NCBI RefSeq assembly: GCF_013033965.1
Contig: NZ_WQFE01000004.1
Location: 372,001 to 436,000 of the forward strand
Direction of reading: 5' to 3'
From: Ruegeria atlantica
Lineage (GTDB): Bacteria > Pseudomonadota > Alphaproteobacteria > Rhodobacterales > Rhodobacteraceae
Length of the DNA: 64,000 bases
Position 1 is the stretch's first letter. Every line of letters begins with the position of its first letter. The position numbers and the translations under genes are program-made. Below the pieces are notes generated by a model, which was not told the DNA's origin, did no database searches, and saw nothing but the letters and a program-made list of their open reading frames with translations. Below, one piece after another: positions 28,403-36,349 of the stretch.

Positions 28403-28951
28403 ATGAAAACGGCGTTGCTGGTAATTGATGTGCAGATGGCATTGGCGCACGAGGATGCATCCGGCACAGAGCGATCCTGCCCCGAGGCTGAGGTCAACAT
28501 CGCCGCGCTGCTGGAGAAATTCCGATCCGCAGGCGACAGTGTGGTTCATATTCATCACCATGGTACCGATCCGGAAGACCCGTTCCATCCCGACGCACCG
28601 GGCGCAGCGGTTCAGCCGGTTGCGGCCCCCGCGCCTGGCGAGCCCGTCATCATCAAAACGGGCAGCAGCGGGTTTGTCGGTACGCCATTGCAGTCCGTCC
28701 TGAATGAGGCAGGCATCGAGCGTGTCATCCTATGCGGTGCGACCGCCAATCACTGTGTGGAATCAACAACCCGTAGCGCGGCGGATTTGGGCTATCAGCC
28801 TATTTATGCCGCCGACGCAGTCTGGACCTATGGTATTGAGGGACCGGATGGCGTGTCCCACAGCGCCAATCAGATACACTCGGTCAGCATGGCGACGCTT
28901 GAGGGCGAAATAGCAGCTGTGAAGCGCACGAAGGACATCCTTGCAATGTGA
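28403..28951 (+). CDS. Isochorismatase-fold cysteine hydrolase
   Basis: A 182-residue hydrolase with the catalytic triad of the family: D9 (LLVIDVQ), K85 (IIKTGSSGF) and C118 (GATANHCVES), plus the cis-peptide GATANH. Such enzymes split amides (nicotinamide, carbamoylsarcosine, biuret) or, without the Cys, vinyl ethers; the Cys here points to amide hydrolysis. ATG 28403 was chosen over TTG 28397 because AAGGA lies nine bases before it. It follows the oxygenase by 12 bases, so oxidation followed by amide hydrolysis is a plausible pathway, by inference. Confidence 0.9.
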   Translation: MKTALLVIDVQMALAHEDASGTERSCPEAEVNIAALLEKFRSAGDSVVHIHHHGTDPEDPFHPDAPGAAVQPVAAPAPGEPVIIKTGSSGFVGTPLQSVLNEAGIERVILCGATANHCVESTTRSAADLGYQPIYAADAVWTYGIEGPDGVSHSANQIHSVSMATLEGEIAAVKRTKDILAM

Positions 28952-29110
28952 GCGGTCTGGTTTCCTCGGGTCGTCACGGTGTACCTGTGACAGACGTCAG
29001 CATAGGGAACCGAGCGTTCGTTGATTTACGGAATTTCCGAAGGTTGTGCCTGGAACAGCCATTCGATGCCAATTGCAAACGCGAAATCGACAATAGAAAC
29101 AGGTGCCTAA

Positions 29111-29144
29111 AGAAAAGGCCTGCCAGCGTCACCGCCAGCAGGCC
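29111..29144 (-). terminator. Terminator of sodB
   Basis: On the minus strand GCAGGCC and GGCCTGC (plus-strand arms 29117-29123 and 29138-29144) form a 7-bp stem followed by TTTTCTTT. It lies 27 bases past the sodB stop. Confidence 0.75.
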
Positions 29145-29170
29145 CTTAATAACCCAAATCGGGAATATGA

Positions 29171-29770
29171 TTACATCCGCGAAGCGACGTTTTCCCAGTT
29201 CACCAGATTGTCGAGGAAATTCGACAGGTAAGCCGGACGCTTATTGCGGAAATCGATGTAGTAGCTGTGCTCCCACACGTCACAACCCAGCAGCGCGGTC
29301 TGACCGAAGCACAGCGGGTTCACGCCATTCTCGGTCTTGGTCACGGCCAGCGAACCATCTGCGTTCTTGACCAGCCATGCCCAGCCTGAGCCGAACTGAC
29401 CAGCACCGGCAGCGCTGAACTGCGTCTTGAATTCGTCAACCGAGCCGAAGCTCTCGGTCAGAGCTTTTTCCAGCTCACCGGGCATAGCGTTGCCGCCGGG
29501 GCCCATCATTTCCCAGAACTGGTTGTGGTTCCACAGTTGGCTGATGTTGTTGAAGATGCCGTTTTGCGCAACAGCGTTCGCGTCATAGGTGCCAACGATG
29601 ATCTCTTCCAGCGACTTGCCGTCCCACTCGGTCCCGGCGATCAGCTTGTTGCCGTTGTCGACGTAGGCCTTGTGGTGCAGGTCGTGGTGATATTCCAGTG
29701 TTTCCGCGGACATACCCTTGGCTGCCAGCGCGTCATGTGCATAAGGAAGATCAGGAAGTTCAAAAGCCAT
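29171..29770 (-). CDS. sodB: Superoxide dismutase [Fe]
   Basis: A 199-residue iron superoxide dismutase that dismutates superoxide in the cytoplasm. The start MAFELPDLPYAHDAL, the metal ligand H28 in YHHDLHH, NHNQFW and the C-terminal DVWEHSYYIDFRN (Asp and His ligands) are all present. The AGAGQFGSGWAWLV region is typical of the Fe enzymes. It is monocistronic with a clear terminator and shares a 101-base divergent gap with an FkbM methyltransferase. Confidence 0.96.
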   Translation of the reverse strand: MAFELPDLPYAHDALAAKGMSAETLEYHHDLHHKAYVDNGNKLIAGTEWDGKSLEEIIVGTYDANAVAQNGIFNNISQLWNHNQFWEMMGPGGNAMPGELEKALTESFGSVDEFKTQFSAAGAGQFGSGWAWLVKNADGSLAVTKTENGVNPLCFGQTALLGCDVWEHSYYIDFRNKRPAYLSNFLDNLVNWENVASRM

Positions 29771-29871
29771 ATCGGCCCCCTGTTTGAAATGTAAGTTGCG
29801 GTTCCCAAGGTTAAATGCTTTGGCTGCAGCCGCAGGTCAAGAGCCGAGACAAGAAAACCCGGAGGCAGGCG

Positions 29872-30633
29872 ATGCTTACACAGGCGCGCAAGATGTTTTA
29901 CCGCGCCCGCGGATACTATGCGGGCCAGTTAAATGGCGAGCCGTTTCGACTGGACCCCTATCATTCGAAATTCTGGCGCAAGGCATCGTCGGGCGCGTGG
30001 GAGCCCGAAACGTTCGCCGTGCTGGATGAGTACCTGTCGCCTGATCAGGACTATCTGGACATCGGTGCCTGGATTGGACCGACGGTGCTGTACGGAGCCC
30101 GCAAGGCACGGCGTGTCTGGTGTTTCGAACCGGACCCAACAGCGTTTCGGCATCTGGCCTGGAATCTGGACCTGAATGACATCACCAATGTCTCGGCCTT
30201 TGGTGTTGCGCTGTCCGACCAGTTCGGCGTGGCCCGTATGGCGTCAGTTCGCGGAGAACCCGGAGATTCCACCAGCTCTTTGTTGCATGACGGCGCCCAC
30301 GGCAACGACGCGCTGACAATTGCCTGGGATCAATTCGAGGCCGTGAATGACCTCTCGGGCGTTTCTTTGGTCAAGATGGACATCGAAGGGGCCGAGTTCT
30401 TTGTTTTGCCCACGCTCTTGCCATGGTTGAAAAAGCAGCGGCCGGTGTTGCTCCTGTCGCTGCACGCACCTATGTTGGGTGACAACGACAGACAATCGCA
30501 AATGTCGGAACTATTAATTAGTTTGTCCTTCTATTCCCAAATTTACGACGACGCGGGCAATCACTTGTCAGCACAAGAATTGCTAAACTCCGAAGACCTG
30601 GGAAGGTTTCGTACGATCCTACTGAAGGACTAA
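29872..30633 (+). CDS. FkbM-family SAM-dependent methyltransferase
   Basis: A 253-residue methyltransferase with the SAM-binding motif YLDIGAWIGPTVLYGA, the acidic post-motif CFEPDPTAFRHL and the FkbM signature VKMDIEGAEFFVLP. FkbM proteins O-methylate sugars, polyketides or lipids; in this group they often decorate exopolysaccharide or LPS. ATG 29872 has GGAGG at the right spacing; the frame upstream is not conserved. It is not in an evident polysaccharide locus, so the substrate is unknown. Confidence 0.88.
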   Translation: MLTQARKMFYRARGYYAGQLNGEPFRLDPYHSKFWRKASSGAWEPETFAVLDEYLSPDQDYLDIGAWIGPTVLYGARKARRVWCFEPDPTAFRHLAWNLDLNDITNVSAFGVALSDQFGVARMASVRGEPGDSTSSLLHDGAHGNDALTIAWDQFEAVNDLSGVSLVKMDIEGAEFFVLPTLLPWLKKQRPVLLLSLHAPMLGDNDRQSQMSELLISLSFYSQIYDDAGNHLSAQELLNSEDLGRFRTILLKD

Positions 30634-30649
30634 CAATCAACAAAGAAGT

Positions 30650-30681
30650 CCGGGAAAGGACCTGACGGCTACCTTTTCCGG
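30650..30681 (-). terminator. Hairpin between the FkbM gene and the secreted-protein cluster
   Basis: CCGGGAAAGG (30650-30659) pairs with CCTTTTCCGG (30672-30681) with one mismatch. On the minus strand it is followed by ACTTCTTTG, so it may end the secreted-protein transcripts. The T-run is weak. Confidence 0.45.
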
Positions 30682-30688
30682 AAGAAGC

Positions 30689-31132
30689 TTAGTAGAGCGT
30701 CCATGACTTGACGGGTTCGCAACGACCTTCGCCGCTTGGTCGGTTGGTCACGTTGTCCATCGGAAACCGGGCTGACATTCGAAGCTTATTGGTTTTAGGA
30801 TCAATTGTGGCAGTATAGAAAATTCTCACTCTACGGGAATTGCTGGTAGACAGAGTCAGTCTCCAATTCAAGCGGTATTCACCTTTGCGAGTCGTCTTGA
30901 ACTTGGCGTCGATCGGCGTGTCCTCATGAATCCCGGCCAGATCGTTGTGACCAGAGATGTGGCCATCATAGGCCCGCGCCCGATTGCTCGGCGCGTCCAC
31001 GCTCAACAACACACGCGGAGGGATCCAGCCCTGGTCTTCCATACTGTGCAACTGGCAGTCGTAGTTTTGAATTTCAGCCTGCGCAGTCATTGTAGACAGG
31101 CCAAGAATTATGGCGGAGATCGTTGTTTTCAT
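30689..31132 (-). CDS. Small secreted protein, divergent member of a local three-gene family
   Basis: A 147-residue protein with a signal peptide (cleavage near AQA-EIQ). The mature part has one Cys near the N-terminus (NYDCQLHS) and one near the C-terminus (GRCEPV), bracketing a strand-rich region with PPRVLLSVD and RVRIFYTATIDPKTNKLRMSARF. The two following genes share this layout, with a similar VFSxD segment and a GxC ending, so it is read as their distant paralogue. Function unknown; a small beta-barrel or lipocalin-like fold would fit. Base composition looks less GC-rich than the flanking operons. Confidence 0.7.
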   Translation of the reverse strand: MKTTISAIILGLSTMTAQAEIQNYDCQLHSMEDQGWIPPRVLLSVDAPSNRARAYDGHISGHNDLAGIHEDTPIDAKFKTTRKGEYRLNWRLTLSTSNSRRVRIFYTATIDPKTNKLRMSARFPMDNVTNRPSGEGRCEPVKSWTLY

Positions 31133-31149
31133 TTATTTATTATCCTGGA

Positions 31150-31626
31150 TTACTTCGTTGGCGCCGCAATTGACTCGCACCGCCCTCTCGCGAATCCATC
31201 GCGTGGCAGATAGGCGCTGTTTGAGGAAGATTTTGCCATTGCTTTCATCGTGTTTCGGTTCAAGAACACCGAGAACTCCTGATCACGCAAGTCCAGCGCA
31301 TCAATCCGGGACTCATTAGAGGCATAGCTGCGGCCGGAATCGGTAAATACGTAATTGGAACCAACCCAGGCAATCGATAGTTTCTGCGGCGTATCGCTTT
31401 TTATCCGACCCGATCCTTTGCCCGAGGTAACGTTCGGAATCACGACGTCATGCAAAAGTACGCTTCGGCCAAATTCATCGATCGAGAACACCAGATGCGT
31501 AGGTGTCGGTTTGTTCGCGATACCGCGGCCAAAGGTGCATTCGAATGTCTCTTTATAGCTTTCTGAGACAGCCACTGCGGGCATAATGGCCAGGCCAAAC
31601 GCCAACAACAGAAGTTTTGATTTCAT
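31150..31626 (-). CDS. Small secreted protein, paralogue of the next gene
   Basis: A 158-residue protein with a signal peptide (cleavage near AVA-VSE). The mature protein starts with the block FECTFGRGIANKPTPTHLVF, almost superimposable on the neighbour's FECVFEEGLANRPTPTRVVF, then SIDEFGRSVLLHDV and, near the end, FSVFLNRNTMKAMAKSSS and GFARGRCESI. The two cysteines are conserved in position. It lies 28 bases after its paralogue, so they are one transcription unit. No known domain recognised. Confidence 0.75.
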   Translation of the reverse strand: MKSKLLLLAFGLAIMPAVAVSESYKETFECTFGRGIANKPTPTHLVFSIDEFGRSVLLHDVVIPNVTSGKGSGRIKSDTPQKLSIAWVGSNYVFTDSGRSYASNESRIDALDLRDQEFSVFLNRNTMKAMAKSSSNSAYLPRDGFARGRCESIAAPTK

Positions 31627-31654
31627 GTTCTTACCTTGCTTTCACCATTTTTGA

Positions 31655-32128
31655 TTAAGGCAGTTCCATAGGCGTGCAGTGCCCCACCGCATTCCCATCC
31701 AGCGTCACATGCCCGTCGGACTTGGAGCGGGTAGTAGCTCGCATAGTTTGACGGTCCAAAAAGACTGAGAAATTGTGGCGACCCAGATCAGAAACGATTC
31801 TTCGAGAGTCACCTGGTCTCGTTCTTCTGCCCGTTGCCTTGAACGTGTAGGAGTCACCCGGCCAAGAAATTGACAACAATCGATAGCTGTTTCGTTCGAT
31901 CGAAGCTGATCTTATTGGCGCATCTATCCCTTGCAGTTCCACTTCGTGCAGAAGTGCGGAACGCCCATATTTATCGAGCGAGAACACAACACGTGTGGGA
32001 GTCGGACGGTTCGCTAGGCCTTCTTCAAAAACACACTCGAAACTTTCCGAATAGACTTCACCCGACGCGCGGCCGGGCGTAATTGCCATCGCGAACATAA
32101 TGCCCGACAGCGCTAAAAATACTTTCAT
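31655..32128 (-). CDS. Small secreted protein, paralogue of the previous gene
   Basis: A 157-residue protein with a signal peptide (cleavage near ASG-EVY). It matches its neighbour in FECVFEEGLANRPTPTRVVF, SLDKYGRSALLHEVELQG, FSVFLDRQTMRATTRS and the ending GHCTPMEL. It is the first gene of the trio. ATG 32128 was preferred to a GTG at 32137. A family of small beta-rich periplasmic proteins, expanded in tandem, is all that can be said. Confidence 0.72.
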   Translation of the reverse strand: MKVFLALSGIMFAMAITPGRASGEVYSESFECVFEEGLANRPTPTRVVFSLDKYGRSALLHEVELQGIDAPIRSASIERNSYRLLSISWPGDSYTFKATGRRTRPGDSRRIVSDLGRHNFSVFLDRQTMRATTRSKSDGHVTLDGNAVGHCTPMELP

Positions 32129-32260
32129 TCCACCCACTTAACCCGTGATTTTTCTCATCCGTAGCGGGGTTTCGCTGAAACCTCAATGGTTGAATATTAC
32201 CCTCACATCTCCCGATTTAGTGGTGTGCACTTAATAACACAGCACGCATATCAGCGGCCA

Positions 32261-32295
32261 AAAATATGGCCACCATGCGGAATCATGGTGGCCAT
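32261..32295 (-). terminator. Terminator of the soxBDAG operon
   Basis: A perfect 12-bp inverted repeat, ATGGCCACCATG at 32266-32277 and CATGGTGGCCAT at 32284-32295, with a six-base loop. On the minus strand it is followed by ATTTTTGG, and it lies 31 bases after the soxG stop. Confidence 0.88.
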
Positions 32296-32326
32296 GGAGC
32301 AACAAAATACAGGGTTTATAGGTAGC

Positions 32327-32893
32327 TTAATAAACCCCGACCTCACTGCCCGGTTGCGCGGCAACCTTTAGCAGATTGAAGACGTAGTCGGCGGCCGATC
32401 GGAAACACACGACACGGAGAGTCTGGTCGTCGTCCATCCAGAACGCCCCCGCCACCTGCGCTAGGCGCGAGCGGCGGATCTGGCCGGGCTGGAACGCCTT
32501 GGACGACAGCTCAACCGGGGCAAGCTTGCCCAAAACCTCGCGCGCGCTGCTGCCCGAGATGCTAAACACCGCACGGGCGTCCGAGACGTTGACCGCCAAG
32601 GCATGCGTACCGCTTAGTGCATTGGTCATTGCAGCCAGCTTGGCCTCGACCTCGACATAGGGGACCAGCACCAGCAACTCGTCCGGGGACATCCAGCAAA
32701 CGCCGGACTCGCCGTCGACAAACGCTTCGCGCTGACCGGGCATTTTTTGACCCGTTGCGTCCTTGACGGCCTTAGCCAGCACCTTGTCGGACAGGTCGCC
32801 GCGCAGGGTGATCATGCCTTGCAGGCCGCATTCCTGGACCTTGGCGATTCCGTCATAGCTGGCGTGGTTCAGTGCGCTGATGGGTTCAGACAT
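32327..32893 (-). CDS. soxG: Sarcosine oxidase gamma subunit
   Basis: The small helper subunit of heterotetrameric sarcosine oxidase, 188 residues, related to the T-protein and GcvT fold. Motifs seen include ITLRGDLSD, WMSPDELLVLVP and DARAVFSISGSSAREVL, all usual for SoxG. ATG 32893 overlaps the soxA stop by 8 bases; the longer frame upstream is soxA shadow. It is the last gene of the operon and is followed by a strong terminator. Confidence 0.93.
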   Translation of the reverse strand: MSEPISALNHASYDGIAKVQECGLQGMITLRGDLSDKVLAKAVKDATGQKMPGQREAFVDGESGVCWMSPDELLVLVPYVEVEAKLAAMTNALSGTHALAVNVSDARAVFSISGSSAREVLGKLAPVELSSKAFQPGQIRRSRLAQVAGAFWMDDDQTLRVVCFRSAADYVFNLLKVAAQPGSEVGVY

Positions 32894-35800
32894 TCTGCTT
32901 CTCCCCGTCCTTGTCGTAGAAGATCGGATCCACGATCTTCGCTTTGTAGGTTTTTCCATCGGTGCCCGGGAATTCGATGATCTCACCCATCCGGTCCGGA
33001 CCGTGCTTTACCAGACCCATGGCGATGCCTTTGCCTAGGTTGGCCGAGTAATAGGTCGATGTCACGCGCCCGATCATGTTGCGCTGGCCATTGGCGTTGA
33101 CGCCCTCTCCGACCGCGTAAGCACCGTCCGGGATGACCGAACCATCCACAGTCTCTAGACCGACCAGTTTCCAACGGTCCGGATCGGCCATATGGCTGCG
33201 TAAATGGGCGCGTTTACCGAGGTAATCCTCTTTCTTTTTCGAGAGCGCCCAGTGCAGCCCCAGATCCTGCGGGATCACGGTGCCGTCGGTCTCGTCCCCG
33301 ATCATGATAAAGCCCTTCTCGGCCCGCAGGATGTGCAGACATTCGGTACCGTAAGGCATGACGCCGAATTCTTTACCTGCCTCCATCAGAGCGTTCCAGA
33401 ATGCCTGACCCTGGCTGGCGGGAACTGCAATCTCATACGACAGCTCACCCGAGAACGAGATGCGGTAGGCCCGGCAATCGAAATCACCGATCTTACCGTC
33501 GCGCCATTCCATAAATGGCAGCGCCTCTTTGCCGACGTCCATGCCGCCCAACTTTTCCAGCACCTTGCGGGCGTTGGGGCCGACCACAGCGACCTGAGCG
33601 TATTGCTCGGTCACGTTGGCAACATAGACTTTCCAGTCCCACCATTCGGTTTGCAGCCACTCTTCCATATGACCGTGGATGCGTTCCGCTCCGCCGGTGG
33701 TTGTGTGACACAGCCAGGTGTCCTCGTCGATCCGGGCAACTACACCGTCATCGATCAGGAAGCCGTTTTCCGAACACATCAGGCCATAGCGGCATTTGCC
33801 GACCTTCAGCGTGGACATCATGTTGGTATACATCATGTCCAGGAACTTGCCGGCGTCCGGGCCTTTGACGATCAGTTTGCCAAGTGTCGATGCGTCCAGC
33901 AGGCCGAGGTTTTCGCGGGTGTTCTTCACCTCGCGGTTTACTGCGTCATGCACGGATTCACCAGGACGGACATACGCATAGGTCCGGCGCCAGTGGCCAA
34001 CCGGCTCCCAGTCTGCGCCGTTCTCGTCATGCCAGTCATGCATCGGTGTTTGACGGATCGGCTGGAACACTTCGCCACGCGCTTCGCCGCCAATCGCACC
34101 CATCGAAATGGGAGTATACGGCGGACGGAAGGTAGTAGTGCCAACTTTTGGAATTTCCGATTCCAGCGCATCAGCAAGGATCGCCAATCCGTTGATATTG
34201 CTTAACTTACCCTGGTCTGTCGCCATACCCAATGTGGTGTATCGCTTAGTATGTTCGACGCTTTCATAGCCCTCGCGCGCAGCCAGCTGTACGTCCGAAA
34301 CTTTGACGTCATTCTGAAAGTCCAGCCAGGATTTCATACGAAGCTGCACATCTGCGTTGGCGGGCATCAGCCAGACCGCTTGCATCGCGGCCTCTTGCGT
34401 GGTCTCACCAGCCGGAGCCTTGGTGTTCTTTGGCTTGAAGCCTGCTGCTTTGGCAGCCGCTTTGCCGGCCGCATGTGCGTCCGTCAAAACATCACCCAGC
34501 GCCAGAGGACCATTCGAGGCACCCGCAGCGACAACAAACCCTTCGCCATTCGCGCCCAGTGGTGGCCGCGCTGGATCGGGGCGGAAATGCGCGTTTGCGT
34601 CGTCCCAGATCAGCTTGCCGCCGCAATGCGACCACATGTGGACCACCGGAGACCAGCCACCCGACATGGCAACCGCGTCGCACTCAACTTCTTCGCGAGC
34701 GCCACCGATGCCTTCCTGATTGCAAATCGCGACCTTCTTGACGCGCTTACCACCTTTGACCTTGGCAATGGCCTTACCGGGGTCGACCCGGATACCAAGC
34801 TGTCGCGCCTCTTCGGCCAACGGCCCGGCTGCAGCACGGGCATCGATCACGCGCAGAACATCGACGCCGGCCTGTTTCAAAATGATAGCTGTGCGGTATG
34901 CGTCGTCATTGTTGGTCGCGACGATCACACGCTCGCCCGGGGTCACGCCCCAGTTCACCACATAGTCCCGCATGGCCGATGCCAGCATGACGCCTGGAAC
35001 ATCGTTGCCCGCAAATGACAGTGGGCGTTCGATGGCACCCGTCGCAGTGACGACCTGCTTGGCCCGAATGCGCCACAGGCGATGACGGGGACCTTGTGTG
35101 CCCGGTTTATGGTCGTTCAGACGCTCATATCCCAGCACATAGCCGTGGTCATAGACGCCCGCGCCCATACAACGGGAACGCATGGTTACGTTGCCCATTG
35201 TTTCCAATTCGGAAACCAATTGTTCCACGAACTTATCCACAGGCTCATTGTCGATGGTTCCACCATCCACCGGAGCACGCCCGCCCCAATGCGCGGTTTG
35301 CTCGATCAGCATGACTTTGGCACCTGACTGAGCAGCCGCCTTGGCAGCCTGCAAACCCGCCACGCCACCGCCGATCACCAAAACGTCTGTAAAGGCGTAG
35401 AAGTGCTCGTACGTGTCTGCATCGCGGTTGTCTTTGTCCGGTGCTTTGCCCAGACCGGCAGACTGACGGATGAAGGGTTCGTAAACGTGTTTCCAGAACG
35501 GTTTCGGGTGGATGAACATCTTGTAGTAGAAGCCAGCTGGCAAAAACCGCGACAGGTGGGTGTTCACCGCACCGATATCGAATTCCAGGTTCGGCCAATG
35601 GTTCTGCGACACCGAAGTCAGACCATTGAACAGCTCGGTCGTGGTGGCGCGCTGGTTCGGTTCAAACCGGTTGCCCTGCCCCAACCCGACCAGAGCGTTC
35701 GGCTCTTCCGCGCCGCTGGCGACGACGCCGCGCGGACGGTGATACTTGAACGACCGGCCCATCATCATCTGATCGTTGGCCAGCAGGGCGGAGGCAAGCG

Positions 35801-35900
35801 TGTCCCCCTCGTACCCCTGCATCGAGGTGCCGTTGAAGGTGAAGGTGACCTGTTTCGACCGGTCAATCAGCCGGCCTTGTTTTGCGAGACGGGTGCTCAT
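32886..35900 (-). CDS. soxA: Sarcosine oxidase alpha subunit
   Basis: The 1004-residue subunit of tetrameric sarcosine oxidase, which oxidatively demethylates sarcosine to glycine, passing the methyl carbon to tetrahydrofolate. An N-terminal 2Fe-2S-ferredoxin-like domain (residues 15-95) that lacks a cluster in the family, a dinucleotide-binding region starting with VIGGGVAGLQAA (GGGVAG at 177-182) for NAD and a C-terminal aminomethyltransferase (GcvT-like) domain for folate (about 610-1000) are all present. Complete length. It supports use of glycine betaine or choline breakdown products common in marine bacteria. Confidence 0.96.
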   Translation of the reverse strand: MSTRLAKQGRLIDRSKQVTFTFNGTSMQGYEGDTLASALLANDQMMMGRSFKYHRPRGVVASGAEEPNALVGLGQGNRFEPNQRATTTELFNGLTSVSQNHWPNLEFDIGAVNTHLSRFLPAGFYYKMFIHPKPFWKHVYEPFIRQSAGLGKAPDKDNRDADTYEHFYAFTDVLVIGGGVAGLQAAKAAAQSGAKVMLIEQTAHWGGRAPVDGGTIDNEPVDKFVEQLVSELETMGNVTMRSRCMGAGVYDHGYVLGYERLNDHKPGTQGPRHRLWRIRAKQVVTATGAIERPLSFAGNDVPGVMLASAMRDYVVNWGVTPGERVIVATNNDDAYRTAIILKQAGVDVLRVIDARAAAGPLAEEARQLGIRVDPGKAIAKVKGGKRVKKVAICNQEGIGGAREEVECDAVAMSGGWSPVVHMWSHCGGKLIWDDANAHFRPDPARPPLGANGEGFVVAAGASNGPLALGDVLTDAHAAGKAAAKAAGFKPKNTKAPAGETTQEAAMQAVWLMPANADVQLRMKSWLDFQNDVKVSDVQLAAREGYESVEHTKRYTTLGMATDQGKLSNINGLAILADALESEIPKVGTTTFRPPYTPISMGAIGGEARGEVFQPIRQTPMHDWHDENGADWEPVGHWRRTYAYVRPGESVHDAVNREVKNTRENLGLLDASTLGKLIVKGPDAGKFLDMMYTNMMSTLKVGKCRYGLMCSENGFLIDDGVVARIDEDTWLCHTTTGGAERIHGHMEEWLQTEWWDWKVYVANVTEQYAQVAVVGPNARKVLEKLGGMDVGKEALPFMEWRDGKIGDFDCRAYRISFSGELSYEIAVPASQGQAFWNALMEAGKEFGVMPYGTECLHILRAEKGFIMIGDETDGTVIPQDLGLHWALSKKKEDYLGKRAHLRSHMADPDRWKLVGLETVDGSVIPDGAYAVGEGVNANGQRNMIGRVTSTYYSANLGKGIAMGLVKHGPDRMGEIIEFPGTDGKTYKAKIVDPIFYDKDGEKQNV

Positions 35901-35943
35901 GTTGCGGACCTTTCGCAGGCGGAATTAAGGATGGCGGTGCGGA

Positions 35944-36273
35944 TCATTCGTACTCTCTCCACGTCCAGCCAGGGCGCTTAGCAGTGATCGCGTCCTTGAT
36001 TTCTTTTGGCGGCTCGGTGGTTTGGGCCGAATAGGTCCCGAACACTTCAAGCGTCTGGGTGCAGCGCGCGGCGTGGAACCACTTGCCGCACCCGTTGCTG
36101 TGGCGCCAGCGTTCGAAATGAACGCCTTTGGGGTTCTCACGCATGAACAGGTAGTCGTGAAATTCGTCATCCGACGAGCCCGGACCAAAGCGCTTCAGAT
36201 GCGCCTCGCCACCTGCGGCCAGTTCGGTTTCTTCGGCGTCCACGCCGCAGTAAGGGCAATTCAGGATCAGCAT
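35944..36273 (-). CDS. soxD: Sarcosine oxidase delta subunit
   Basis: The 109-residue zinc-containing subunit. The expected zinc ligands C6 and C9 (LNCPYCGV), H58 and C62 (RHSNGCGKWF) are present, as is the conserved tail PGWTWREYE. ATG 36273 starts the conserved MLILNCPYCG; the frame upstream overlaps the intergenic gap. It lies 76 bases after soxB and 43 bases before soxA. Confidence 0.95.
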   Translation of the reverse strand: MLILNCPYCGVDAEETELAAGGEAHLKRFGPGSSDDEFHDYLFMRENPKGVHFERWRHSNGCGKWFHAARCTQTLEVFGTYSAQTTEPPKEIKDAITAKRPGWTWREYE

Positions 36274-36349
36274 GTGATCATCCTTTTGGCGGTCGGTTGG
36301 CAGCACGGCCAACCAGAATTCTATCAGCAAGCACTTTCGGACCTGGCCC

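Noticed and set aside
28948..29370. Plus-strand frame after the isochorismatase-fold gene
   Set aside because: Runs through the sodB terminator and antisense to sodB; no domain.
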